Source of the DNA: Bradyrhizobium lablabi
Lineage (GTDB): Bacteria; Pseudomonadota; Alphaproteobacteria; Rhizobiales; Xanthobacteraceae
Assembly: GCF_018131005.1 (NCBI RefSeq)
Contig: NZ_JAFCJK010000003.1
Coordinates: forward strand, 496,001-560,000
Direction: 5' to 3'
DNA length: 64,000 nucleotides
Shown here: positions 33,311 to 42,099 of the stretch, in pieces
Numbering within the stretch: the first letter of the stretch is position 1
Layout: every line of letters starts with the position of its first letter
Notes under the pieces: generated by a model
Database searches by the model: none
The model's input: the letters and a program-made list of their open reading frames with translations, nothing else
Told to the model about the DNA's origin: nothing
Made by a program: the position numbers and the translations under genes

Positions 33311-33331
33311 ATTGCATTATTCTGTCGCAAT
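33311..33331 (+). promoter_or_regulatory. Candidate LysR operator, ATTGC-N11-GCAAT
   Basis: A perfect 5-bp inverted repeat (ATTGC at 33311-33315, GCAAT at 33327-33331) with an 11-base spacer fits the T-N11-A rule for LysR-type regulators. It lies between the lysR stop (33300) and the GST start (33375), about 45-65 bases before the GST gene. ATCGATTGC, which contains the left arm, recurs at 33347-33355. Confidence 0.6.
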
Positions 33332-33374
33332 AAATGCGCTGTTTTAATCGATTGCGGGCATATACGCTTCAGAT

Positions 33375-34019
33375 ATGTCCGATTATCTTTACTTTTCCAT
33401 GGGTTCCTGTGCTCTCGCGTCGATAGCCTCCTGCGAGGCGGCTGGACACCCTTACAATGCGGTTCGGTTGGAGATGGGGGCCGATGGCGCAGGTGAAAGT
33501 ACCTATGCTGCCCTGAGCCCGCTCCGCCAAGTGCCGGTACTATTGACCGAGGACGGACCGATCAGAGAAACCGGCGCGATCCTGTTTTATCTCGATCGCC
33601 TGCATTCGGAGATCGGCTTACTTCCCAAAGATCCCAAAGGTCGCGAACTTGCCGTTCGCTGGCTCGGCTTTCTCGGCGGTACGCTCCATCCGACATTCCG
33701 CCTGCTGTGGCGGCCGTCGCGTTACGTGGGTAATGACACTGCAGCGCAACGGGCACTTCGTGCAAGCACTGTCAACTATCTGGCGAAGGCATGGGAAGCC
33801 GTGGCGTCCGATCTCGGCACGTCTGCTTGGGCTCTGAGCTCGGAATCGGCCATCGATTATTACCTGCACGTCTTCACGCGATGGACGCTCGGGGCGCAAC
33901 TGTCGCTCCCAGAAGCACTGCGCAAGCACCACGAGCGTCTGGCAGCGGCGCCAGCGATGGTCCGCGCTGTGTCCATTGAGGCATCGACTCCGATCAAGCC
34001 ATCCAAGGAAGAAAAATAG
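33375..34019 (+). CDS. Glutathione S-transferase family protein
   Basis: A 214-residue cytosolic GST. The N-terminal thioredoxin-fold domain shows LYFSMGSCALASIASCEAAG, with the conserved cis-Pro region LRQVPVLLTEDG and the GSH-contact ETGAILFYLDRL. The C-terminal helical domain follows from about residue 85. It conjugates or transfers glutathione to electrophiles; the isoform and substrate cannot be read. It is the first gene of a three-gene set (GST, alpha/beta hydrolase, MDR) with 2-base spacing and a 4-base overlap. Confidence 0.88.
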   Translation: MSDYLYFSMGSCALASIASCEAAGHPYNAVRLEMGADGAGESTYAALSPLRQVPVLLTEDGPIRETGAILFYLDRLHSEIGLLPKDPKGRELAVRWLGFLGGTLHPTFRLLWRPSRYVGNDTAAQRALRASTVNYLAKAWEAVASDLGTSAWALSSESAIDYYLHVFTRWTLGAQLSLPEALRKHHERLAAAPAMVRAVSIEASTPIKPSKEEK

Positions 34020-34021
34020 AA

Positions 34022-34747
34022 ATGTCGCCTATCGTTCTAGTCCACGGAGCCTGGCAGGGCGGATGGGCGTGGCGCCTCGTCAAGCCCTTGCTTGTGAACA
34101 TCGGGCGCACGGTCCATGCGCCCACACTCACTGGCCTTGGCGAGCGCTCCGGAACTGCCGACCCGCCCGGTCTATCCGAACATATTCAGGACATTTGTCG
34201 TGTGATCGAGTTCGAGGAACTTGAGAACGTCGTGCTCGTCGGCCACTCATATGCAGGGATGGTCATTACCGGAGTGGCAGATCACCTTCGCGATCGCATC
34301 GGCCATCTTGTCTACCTCGATGCCGCGGTTCCTGCTGATGGCGACGATTTCGCCTCCGCCATCCCGAAATTGCCGCAGGAGCGAGCTGAGGCACGGCGAC
34401 AAGCCTTCCGATCAATGGCGCCAGATGGAGACTGGCTGCCTCCACCACAAGCGACATTGCTCGGCATCCGCGATCCAGCTATCGCAGACTGGGTTGAACG
34501 CAGGTCGACACCACACCCCTTACGCAGCTGGCTTGAACCTCTACATTTCAAGAACGGCGGACACTCCGGTATTTCAAAGACATATGTGCTCGCGACCGAG
34601 CCGGCCACCGAGATCATGGGATACCCGGCTCATGCCGCTGTTGCTCGACAAGGCGGCGACTGGACATATCGCGACATCCGCTGCGGACATCAGATGCAGG
34701 CTCTGCGTCCAGACGAGACCGCGCGCATTATAGCCGAGGCAATATGA
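34022..34747 (+). CDS. Alpha/beta hydrolase (esterase-like)
   Basis: A 241-residue alpha/beta hydrolase. The oxyanion-hole motif is IVLVHGAWQGGWAW, the nucleophile elbow is VGHSYAGM (Ser ~81), and the catalytic His is in IRCGHQMQALRPD near the C-terminus. The pattern matches the plant-methylesterase-like/EstC group of hydrolases. It starts two bases after the GST stop and overlaps the MDR start by four bases. Substrate unknown; co-transcription with GST and a reductase suggests detoxification of an ester or similar. Confidence 0.87.
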   Translation: MSPIVLVHGAWQGGWAWRLVKPLLVNIGRTVHAPTLTGLGERSGTADPPGLSEHIQDICRVIEFEELENVVLVGHSYAGMVITGVADHLRDRIGHLVYLDAAVPADGDDFASAIPKLPQERAEARRQAFRSMAPDGDWLPPPQATLLGIRDPAIADWVERRSTPHPLRSWLEPLHFKNGGHSGISKTYVLATEPATEIMGYPAHAAVARQGGDWTYRDIRCGHQMQALRPDETARIIAEAI

Positions 34748-35754
34748 TGCGGGCTTGGCGATATCGGGAGCGAATCGACATCGACGATCTTCAGGAGATT
34801 TCACTCCCGAAGCCGACGCCGAAGGAAAACGAGATCGTCGTCCGCATTCGGGCAGCCGGACTGAACCATCGGGACTTGGCCATTGCGGCCGGCAATTACC
34901 ATGTGGGCGTCGCTGCACCGTTAACTCCGCTCTCGGACGGCGCTGGTGAGATCGTTGCGGTTGGCTCGGCAGTGCGCCGGTTCCGGGTGGGCGAGAAGGT
35001 ATGTCCTCTTTATCTGCCGGACTGGCACACGGGTGTGGTGCGCACGGGCGCGGTAGGCCGTCGACTGGGCGGTCCGACCAACGGCACGATGATAGAGCTG
35101 TTCTGCGCGGATGCAGATGATTTTGTGAACATTCCCCAGCATCTTAGCTTCGAAGAGGCGGCGGCCCTGCCGGTCGCTTGGTTGACGGCTTTCCACACGC
35201 TGACAACGATTGGTAAACTCCAGCCCGGTCAAAAGCTCGCGGTCCAGGGCACAGGCGGCGTTTCGACCGCGGCCATCCAGCTCGGCAACGCATTGGGCTT
35301 GCAGGTGATAAGCGTGACGCGCAAAAAAGAGCGCGTTGCCCTCATGCAGCAGTGTGGCGCGGTGGCGACCGTGCTCGATCGTGGCGATAACAATTGGCCG
35401 AAGGACGTCATGCGTCTCGCAGGAGGCGGAGTTGATGCTGTCTTGACGGTCGCCGGCGGAGACCACTTCGGTGCTGCTCTTAACGCGCTTTGTCTTGGGG
35501 GACGGATACTTATGGTTGGCTATGCCGGGGGAACGATTGCGAAGTTCGACGTCTTTGATGCGATCCGGCATGCCGCCACAATCCACACTGCCATCGCCGG
35601 CCACACTGAAAGCTTCAAGGCGATGAACGCACTGATCGATTCCCGGAAAATCCGTCCCCTAATAGGGCGCGTGTTCCCAGTTAACGAATATAGAGCAGCA
35701 TTTGCGGCGCTCGCGCATGAGACGAGTCCGGGCAAGTTGATCTTGCGAATCTGA
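34744..35754 (+). CDS. Zinc-type alcohol dehydrogenase-like (MDR) oxidoreductase
   Basis: A 336-residue medium-chain dehydrogenase/reductase. It has the GroES-like N-terminal fold (VRIRAAGLNHRDLAIAAGNY), and the nucleotide-binding motif is AVQGTGGVSTAAIQLGNALG. The Cys/His ligands of catalytic-zinc ADHs are not evident (GLNHRDL replaces the usual GICGSD), which fits a quinone-oxidoreductase-like member. It is the third gene of the operon starting with GST. Cofactor is probably NADPH, but this is not certain. Confidence 0.87.
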   Translation: MMRAWRYRERIDIDDLQEISLPKPTPKENEIVVRIRAAGLNHRDLAIAAGNYHVGVAAPLTPLSDGAGEIVAVGSAVRRFRVGEKVCPLYLPDWHTGVVRTGAVGRRLGGPTNGTMIELFCADADDFVNIPQHLSFEEAAALPVAWLTAFHTLTTIGKLQPGQKLAVQGTGGVSTAAIQLGNALGLQVISVTRKKERVALMQQCGAVATVLDRGDNNWPKDVMRLAGGGVDAVLTVAGGDHFGAALNALCLGGRILMVGYAGGTIAKFDVFDAIRHAATIHTAIAGHTESFKAMNALIDSRKIRPLIGRVFPVNEYRAAFAALAHETSPGKLILRI

Positions 35755-35831
35755 TCGCCGTGCTTGGGCGCATCCCGAAGCTGAAGTTAAGGAAGGTCTG
35801 ACTTGCTCGACGTGCGCCGGGGTGCAGTAGG

Positions 35832-36461
35832 ATGACCCGCGTTTCCCAGCTTGTTTCGGGACGACGACGCGGTAGGCCGCCGGCATTTGACAGAAGCGAA
35901 GCTCTGTCGGCTGTAATCGAAACATTCCTCACGTGGGGTTATTGGGGGACGACTCTAGATCAGATCAAAGCCGCCACAGGCATGAACCGGCCCAGCATCT
36001 ACGCGGCGTTCGGCGACAAGAAGCAACTCTATCTGACGGCGCTGAAACTCGAGTCTGAGGAGACGTTAGCCGTGATGACGGCAGAACTGGCTCATAGCTC
36101 ATCTTTGGGGCACAGACTCACAAACGCTTTCACGGGAGCGATCAAGAGGTTTGTAGGTCGGTCCGCGGCCGCTCGGGGCTGCATGCTCACAGCGGCGGCA
36201 ACGACCGCTGCGCACACTGACGGCGAGGTCAGAGCTTATGTACTGGCCGCACTTGCAGCTCGCGAACAGCTTTTCCGAATCCACTTCGAGCACGCTACGG
36301 ATCTCGAAGCAGTTTTGAATGTCGTTGACGCCATTTCTGCTGCGGAGTTCGCCAACGCTTTTGTGCATCGTCTCGCCGTGAAAGCTAGCTGCGGCGTCGA
36401 TGAACGCGACCTTAGACTAAGTGCAATGGCCGCGGCCGCCTTTCTATGTGGGTCGTCCTAA
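35832..36461 (+). CDS. TetR/AcrR family transcriptional regulator
   Basis: A 209-residue regulator. The N-terminal tail is Arg-rich (SGRRRGRPPAFDR) and the HTH is in TTLDQIKAATGMNRPSIYAAFGDKKQLY, the standard TetR pattern. The C-terminal ligand domain is less conserved. It follows the MDR gene by 77 bases on the same strand and converges with the next MDR gene. Target genes are unknown; the closest candidates are the GST operon and the MDR on the minus strand. Confidence 0.88.
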   Translation: MTRVSQLVSGRRRGRPPAFDRSEALSAVIETFLTWGYWGTTLDQIKAATGMNRPSIYAAFGDKKQLYLTALKLESEETLAVMTAELAHSSSLGHRLTNAFTGAIKRFVGRSAAARGCMLTAAATTAAHTDGEVRAYVLAALAAREQLFRIHFEHATDLEAVLNVVDAISAAEFANAFVHRLAVKASCGVDERDLRLSAMAAAAFLCGSS

Positions 36462-36672
36462 TTTCGTATGATGGCGCTCAGGATCTGGAATACCACTCGC
36501 TACGTTACTGCCGTGAACACGTGGCGCGAGATAGGCACCCGGAATCCACATGATCACGACATCATTCGACACCGAAATGGACACCGTCGTCGTGCCGTCG
36601 GCTTGCCTGCGGACTGTTCCAGGTAGGTTGGATTGCGCCGCTATGCCTCGTGTTCGGTTGAGTAGAGGCCAG

Positions 36673-37662
36673 TCAAAGCGTCACGACAATTTTTCCAAAT
36701 TGTTCGTTCGATTCCAGAAAGCGGTGCGCCTCAACGATTTGTTCGAATGAAAACGTTTTGGCGATCACCGGTTTCAGCGAACCCGACAGCAGCCCATCAA
36801 TGATGAATTCCTTGGCAACTTCCAGCCGCGCTTTGTTGCCCGTGATCTCGTGAACGAGATAGCCGCGCAGCGTCAGGCATTTGCCCAGCACCGTAGCCAA
36901 CGGAAACGGGGTCGGTTCAGAACTCAAGCCACCATATTCGATAAGGATGCCTCCCCGCGACATTGCGGCCGTGAGGGGGTTAAAGATCGGTCCACCAATC
37001 GGGTCCAGAACAACGCGTACCCCGATGGGCCCGGTGATGTCCTTAAGCCTGCTCTCAAGGTCCTCCTCTTCCGAGACTATCACGTGCTCCGCTCCCATCT
37101 CGAGCAAAGCCTGCTTCTTCCGAGACGTCCTTGTGACCGCGATCGTGGTTGCACCAACACCTTGAGCGATCTGAATAGCAGCGAGGCCAACGCTGCTTGA
37201 GGCGGCCGTAACGACGAAATGATCGCTGTTGCTGAGTTTGGCAACTTCGATCAGAGCACCATAGGCAGTGAGATACTGCATCCAGGCGGCGGCGGCCGAC
37301 GCAAAGCTGAGCGATGGCGGGTGTCTCACCAGGATCTCCGCCGGAAACGTGGCGAGTTCGCTATACGTTGGCCAGCGAACCATCGAAATCGGCGGGATGA
37401 TGCTAACGGCGTCACCGGGCATGAAGCCTTCAACATATTCTCCAACCTGTTCGACGATGCCCGCGGCCTCTAGCCCAAGGCTGGACGGTAACCTCGCCGT
37501 TTCGATATAGGCGCCTTTACGCAGGCTAGCTTCGGCCCGGTTAAGGCCCAATGCCTTAACCCGGACCTGAATCTCTCCTCGACCTGGGGGCCGAATTTCG
37601 ACCTCCTCGATGCGCAGAACCTCGGGACCACCATATTCATGGAAACGAACGACACGGGCCAT
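36673..37662 (-). CDS. MDR family NAD(P)H:quinone oxidoreductase-like protein
   Basis: A 329-residue medium-chain reductase starting MARVVRFHEYGGPEVLRIEE, the usual start of the zinc-lacking quinone oxidoreductase group. The nucleotide-binding site is VTAASSSVGLAAIQIAQGVG, and the C-terminal part has FSFEQIVEAHRFLESNEQFGKIVV. It likely reduces quinones or enones with NADPH. A remnant of a LysR gene on the opposite strand begins 100 bases upstream, where a divergent regulator is normally found for such genes. Confidence 0.88.
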   Translation of the reverse strand: MARVVRFHEYGGPEVLRIEEVEIRPPGRGEIQVRVKALGLNRAEASLRKGAYIETARLPSSLGLEAAGIVEQVGEYVEGFMPGDAVSIIPPISMVRWPTYSELATFPAEILVRHPPSLSFASAAAAWMQYLTAYGALIEVAKLSNSDHFVVTAASSSVGLAAIQIAQGVGATTIAVTRTSRKKQALLEMGAEHVIVSEEEDLESRLKDITGPIGVRVVLDPIGGPIFNPLTAAMSRGGILIEYGGLSSEPTPFPLATVLGKCLTLRGYLVHEITGNKARLEVAKEFIIDGLLSGSLKPVIAKTFSFEQIVEAHRFLESNEQFGKIVVTL

Positions 37663-37764
37663 CTAGCGCCACTCCAAAACTATTCAGTGGAATAAGACTT
37701 GCCTGCAGGCGCCGCACAAATAAATTGGCCTTTGAGCAGAATGGCAGAAACTGAGAGTTTCGAA

Positions 37765-37818
37765 ATGGAGCGTCTGACGAGCATGGCTGCGTTCGTGAAG
37801 GCCGTTGAGCCGGCCACC
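37765..37818 (+). pseudogene. Remnant of a LysR gene (first ~16-18 codons)
   Basis: From ATG 37765 the frame reads MERLTSMAAFVKAVE, the textbook N-terminus of one LysR subgroup, then loses similarity and runs into the 3' end of the convergent MDR gene (stop at 37825). The rest of the regulator is gone. The deletion joint therefore lies close to 37812-37825. Confidence 0.6.
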
Positions 37819-37824
37819 GCCCCT

Positions 37825-38817
37825 TTACAAGTCGTGCCGGAGGACGACTTTCCCTTGGATTCGCCCCGATTCCAGTTCGCTATGGGCCAATAGCGCGTCT
37901 GAGCACGGAAACACTGCGTGGACCGCGGGACTTATCCGGCCCTGCTCCAAATCCTGCGCGACTCGTCGAAGGATCGCACGGAATGCCGCCTTTCTCGTTC
38001 GCCAAAGCGTGTAGATATCCGAGCTTCTAACGGAAACGCTCTTGGTGAAATTAGGCAAAAGCAGGTCGCTGGCCGATCCCGATGGAGGACCACCAAGATG
38101 CCCGAAGCTGATAATCTGGCCGAAATCCCCGAGCAGCTTTAGATCTTCGATGATGGTGTTACCAGCAACAGAATTCAGGCTGAGAGCCACACCCCGATCC
38201 CCCACCACCTGCAACACAGCCGCAACAACATCGCTTCGATTTCGGTCAATAGCCACCGTTGCGCCGTGCCTTCTCACAAAATCGAGCTTTGCCGATGTCG
38301 TGAGCGCGATCGTTCTGTAGCCTGCACTCCGCGCCACCTGAAGCGTGGCAATGCCAACGCCCCCCGCTGCCGAGTGTACCAGAATCCAATCCTCAGGCGC
38401 CGGAGAGCCATAACCAAAGATATTGTTGAGGGCGGTCGAATAGGCGACAGGGACCGCGGCCGCCACTTCGGGCGGGATCTCGTCTGCGATTTTCGTCGCG
38501 CAATAGCTCTCTACGACAGTGTACGGGCCGTAACCACCCGCTCCGAGCCAACCGAACCAGATCACGCGGTCACCGGGCTCCAAATCATCGACCCCCACAC
38601 CGACACTTTCGATTGTACCAACCCCCTCGACCCCCAAGACATGCGGTAGAGCAATTGCATTCCCCGAAAGCGCCCCACGGCGGATCAGTAAATCAATATT
38701 GTTCACGCCCGCGGCATGATTGCGCACCAGAACTTCTTCCGCTTTGACCTTCGGCTCCGGTAGAGTGATGCGCTCAAGTGAATCAGCTCCGAACGCCGTC
38801 AGCGCGTAAGCTTCCAT
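37825..38817 (-). CDS. MDR family NADPH:quinone reductase-like protein
   Basis: A 330-residue medium-chain reductase. It has the GroES-like domain with RNHAAGVNNIDLLIRRGALS, and the NADPH site VHSAAGGVGIATLQVARSAG, both typical of quinone oxidoreductases without catalytic zinc. The C-terminal region is LEQGRISPAVHAVFP. It is divergent from the LysR gene that starts at about 38925, giving a standard regulator-target pair. Confidence 0.88.
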   Translation of the reverse strand: MEAYALTAFGADSLERITLPEPKVKAEEVLVRNHAAGVNNIDLLIRRGALSGNAIALPHVLGVEGVGTIESVGVGVDDLEPGDRVIWFGWLGAGGYGPYTVVESYCATKIADEIPPEVAAAVPVAYSTALNNIFGYGSPAPEDWILVHSAAGGVGIATLQVARSAGYRTIALTTSAKLDFVRRHGATVAIDRNRSDVVAAVLQVVGDRGVALSLNSVAGNTIIEDLKLLGDFGQIISFGHLGGPPSGSASDLLLPNFTKSVSVRSSDIYTLWRTRKAAFRAILRRVAQDLEQGRISPAVHAVFPCSDALLAHSELESGRIQGKVVLRHDL

Positions 38818-38924
38818 GGCCTGATCCTTCGCTGAGCCGGCCGGGCAACCGACAAGTTACCACCGCCAGGGTTTTTCCGTCGCCGAGGTTGCGCTCCAGC
38901 CAGAGCTCTGACAAATTGATTGTC

Positions 38925-39899
38925 GTGAGCAAGAACATCACTGAGATTGAACCTATCGACGCCGGGTTCGACGAAGCGACGCTTCGCCGAATTGATTTGA
39001 ATCTCATTCTCGTATTCGCGACGATATTCAGGCACGGTTCAGTTCGTGCTGCCGCGCAAAGGCTCTACCTCGGGCCGTCAGGCGTCAGCATGGCGCTTCG
39101 ACGCCTACGCTCGCTTGCGTCCGATCCGCTGTTCGTCAGAGGCAAGCGAGGGCTCGAGCCTACCTCGTTTGCTCGGGCACTGTATGGGCAGGTCGCTCCA
39201 GCGCTACTTGCGATCGGCGACGCGATGAGCCCACGGTCATTTCTTCCTGAACAGGCACGAGGTGCAATCAGACTTGCACTATCGGACGATCTCGAAATCG
39301 CGCTCGCTCCAAAGCTGACCGCTGCACTCGCTGACCTCGCGCCAGGACTACATTTATTGTTCCGCCATGCGGATTATAGGCGGGCTTCAGCGCTTCTCGA
39401 CGAAGGCGCGGCTGACATCGTCTTAACTGCTAGACCAGCAAGCGTCGAAACAAGGCATAGATGTGAGAATCTTCTTGAGGAGAGGTTCATTGTTCTAAGT
39501 CCGCCAGGCCTTTTCAAGTCCGGTCGTTCCATTACGCTTGAGGAATATCTTGCTTATGAGCATGCATTGGTCTCGGCGCAGGGAAGCACGAGAGGTCGTA
39601 TTGACGAAGCTCTCGCGGAAATCGACTGTAGTCGAACAGTGCGGGTCATAACCGAGAGCTTCACGGCTCTTCCATTTTTGCTTCGAAGAGGCAATCTGAT
39701 AGCAAGTGTTCCGCGGTCCGCGGGCGTGGCCCTAGCTGAAGCTTTTGGGCTGGCAGTACACGATTTGCCGTTGGATAGCCCATCCTTCGCGATCGCCATG
39801 ACCTGGCGGATACGCGACGAACAAGACGCTGGTCTCCGGTGGACTCGAGAATTAGTTCGAAAGCAAGTGATGTCGCTCAGACATCAATTTTCCAATTGA
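38925..39899 (+). CDS. LysR family transcriptional regulator
   Basis: About 324 residues from GTG 38925. The frame is open back to 38778, but a start there would overlap the divergent MDR gene by 40 bases, so a start near 38925 is favoured. The HTH is IFRHGSVRAAAQRLYLGPSG followed by VSMALRRLRSLASDPLFVRG, close to the NodD/NahR-like branch. The effector domain has GAIRLALSDDLEIALAPKLT. It probably controls the divergent MDR reductase gene. Confidence 0.86.
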   Translation: MSKNITEIEPIDAGFDEATLRRIDLNLILVFATIFRHGSVRAAAQRLYLGPSGVSMALRRLRSLASDPLFVRGKRGLEPTSFARALYGQVAPALLAIGDAMSPRSFLPEQARGAIRLALSDDLEIALAPKLTAALADLAPGLHLLFRHADYRRASALLDEGAADIVLTARPASVETRHRCENLLEERFIVLSPPGLFKSGRSITLEEYLAYEHALVSAQGSTRGRIDEALAEIDCSRTVRVITESFTALPFLLRRGNLIASVPRSAGVALAEAFGLAVHDLPLDSPSFAIAMTWRIRDEQDAGLRWTRELVRKQVMSLRHQFSN

Positions 39900-39975
39900 G
39901 CCGTGACTCTCTTCACCCTCAGTCAAGCGCGGTTAGTCTGGTCGGTTAGCTCTATGTTGAGGAGGAGTACCAATT

Positions 39976-41037
39976 TTAAGCAGGTTCTGTGAAATCATCG
40001 GTTAGGGGGATCAAGTGGGGAAGATCGAAAAATGGAAACAGACTTTGCGCTAGGGGCTTTGCAAAAAGCGTCAACGCGGAAACGGTGTCGTTCTCCACGG
40101 TCAGGACCTGGAGGGAATGTGCTGTCCAAGGCGCATCGGTACTAGCACGAGAATAGGCTGCGAACGCGGGCTGGTTGTTGGCGGCCGTTCGAATTAGACG
40201 AAAGCTATCGTAAGATCTCCAGGCCCATTTGAAGAAGTTGCCGATAGCCGTGCGGCCGGCGTACCACTGCGCAAGCGGCGGCATTGTGTACGTCGCATCC
40301 TCCTTAAGGAGAGCCACAAGACCGTCTACGTCAAGCCGTTCCCACGCCCCCAAATAACGATCTAGAAGTTCCTGTTCATTTGGATTGGGCGAGTGCGACG
40401 CCGCCGGTCGACCATCGGGATACCTCCTAGACAGCGTCTCGCGCGCCCGCTGCAAGATACTGTTAATCGAAGCCGTTGTGCCGCCAAGAAGGGTTGCCGC
40501 CTCGTTAGCTGACCAATCCAGTACGTCGCACAACAGAAGCGCGGCTCGCTGGCGAGGGGGTAAGCCCTGTATTGCGGCAACGAAGGCAAGTTGGACCGCT
40601 TCCCTCGACAAATATCGTCCCTCGGGGTTCGCCGACTCATCAATGCTCTCAAGGAACGAGTCTGGATAAGGTTCTAGCCACGATACGTCGGTTACCGGAG
40701 TACCGTCCGGCATTGCTGCGCCCGCAGCAGGCAGCCATTCGTTGGGGAGGAGGCGCGGCGCGTTCTTTCGAGCTGCGAGAGTATTCAGGCACACGTTCGT
40801 AGCAATCTGATACAGCCAGGCACGGAAAGATCCTCGCCCCTCAAATCGATCAACGGCGCGCCAAGCCCGCAGAAAGGTCTCCTGAACAGCGTCTTCGGCT
40901 TCGTGGACAGACCCAAGCATCCGATAACAATGCAATTTTAGCTCGCGGCGGAACGGCTCAACCAGCCGACCAAACTCTTCGCCGGTGCGGTTTGGATTTC
41001 GCTTTGAGTTTGGTGCTTCAGCCACGGACATCGCCAT
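39976..41037 (-). CDS. ECF sigma factor with C-terminal SnoaL-like domain
   Basis: A 353-residue extracytoplasmic-function sigma factor of the SigJ/TIGR02960-like type. Region 2 is FRRELKLHCYRMLGSVHEAE with DAVQETFLRAWR. Region 4 is LPPRQRAALLLCDVLDWSAN then EAATLLGGTTASINSILQRARETL. Residues ~215-335 form a SnoaL/NTF2-like domain (LLDRYLGAWERLDVDGLVAL), which in such sigma factors replaces a separate anti-sigma factor in activity control. Ordinary ECF factors are ~180-200 residues. ATG 41031 is an alternative start. It is followed upstream by an SDR gene on the same strand, a possible target. Confidence 0.9.
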   Translation of the reverse strand: MAMSVAEAPNSKRNPNRTGEEFGRLVEPFRRELKLHCYRMLGSVHEAEDAVQETFLRAWRAVDRFEGRGSFRAWLYQIATNVCLNTLAARKNAPRLLPNEWLPAAGAAMPDGTPVTDVSWLEPYPDSFLESIDESANPEGRYLSREAVQLAFVAAIQGLPPRQRAALLLCDVLDWSANEAATLLGGTTASINSILQRARETLSRRYPDGRPAASHSPNPNEQELLDRYLGAWERLDVDGLVALLKEDATYTMPPLAQWYAGRTAIGNFFKWAWRSYDSFRLIRTAANNQPAFAAYSRASTDAPWTAHSLQVLTVENDTVSALTLFAKPLAQSLFPFFDLPHLIPLTDDFTEPA

Positions 41038-41145
41038 CCAGTATTTTCATTGGGGCAGCAATCCTCAACCGCTGATCGGGATGCAGCTTCGTAGGCCCGA
41101 CCCAGGGGAGATAAACGTTGCCGCCGTTGCAAGTCAAATCGCCTG

Positions 41146-41895
41146 TCATTGGCGAACAGCTTCGAGCCCATTGCCTGAGACAACAAAGGTGTTGCCCTCG
41201 AAACGATCAGCGTTCGTGGTTAACTCTATGAATGCCATCGCGACGTGCAGCGAAGTTGGTGGCGACGCCATACTCCGAACGAAGTCGCCCGGGGATATGC
41301 CGAGATAGCGAGAGTAACCGGCGATCGCATGCTTGCCCAGGTCGGTATCCGGCATGATACGGGGCGCTAGCGAAATGAACCGCAACCCAAGTCGCAAACG
41401 ATCCGATTCCTTCTGCGCATAGTTAGCGATGAACAGTTGCGTACGCTTGGCCCCGGCATATCCACCCGAGTTCGGAGAACCTGCAAGGGCGGCACCGCTC
41501 GATATCAGAACGACCTGAGTCCCGACGGGCGGCGGGCGCGATATTGCAGCCTTGCAGAAATTGAACGCTATTCTGACATCTGTCTCCCAATTTACACCGA
41601 ACTCGTGCCAGCTCTGCGTATGAAACGGGGCCGCGGGCGGAAAGGCTCCGGCACAAATGGCAAGAACGCTTGGCTCGAGTGCCTCGAATACCTTGATGGG
41701 GGCGTCTTCGTCCGTCGCATCGAGCGACAGAATCTGAACACCCGTGACCTCATTCTGAAGCCGCTTAAGGCGCTCCTCGCGCCGTGCGACCGCGAGCACC
41801 CGCGCGCCATTGCTACGAGCTGCCTCCACGATACGCCGGCCTACGCTTCCGCTCGCCCCGATCACCGCGATGCTCTTTCCCGTCAACGCAACCAT
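41146..41895 (-). CDS. Short-chain dehydrogenase/reductase (SDR)
   Basis: A 249-residue SDR. The nucleotide-binding motif is AVIGASGSVGRRIVEAARSN, and the catalytic region has LISSGAALAG followed by GGYAGAKRTQ with the Tyr and Lys in YxxxK spacing. It lies upstream of the ECF sigma gene on the same strand with a 108-base gap. TIGR02960-type sigma genes are often next to small oxidoreductases, so it may belong to the sigma factor's regulon. Substrate unknown. Confidence 0.86.
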   Translation of the reverse strand: MVALTGKSIAVIGASGSVGRRIVEAARSNGARVLAVARREERLKRLQNEVTGVQILSLDATDEDAPIKVFEALEPSVLAICAGAFPPAAPFHTQSWHEFGVNWETDVRIAFNFCKAAISRPPPVGTQVVLISSGAALAGSPNSGGYAGAKRTQLFIANYAQKESDRLRLGLRFISLAPRIMPDTDLGKHAIAGYSRYLGISPGDFVRSMASPPTSLHVAMAFIELTTNADRFEGNTFVVSGNGLEAVRQ

Positions 41896-42099
41896 CCTTT
41901 CCTCCTAACGCTTTCCGTGATCATGCTTGACCATCCGATGAATAGACCATCTCGAAAACCGGAACTCATCGGCAAGATCGACTTTCTTTCGCTGACGGGG
42001 CTCTTTGAGCGATGTTGAAGCAGTACTGCAAGTTACGGGCGCAGATACGAAGAGCCCGGAGCACAATCAGCGAACGTTGTTCCGATACTGCACCAGCTC

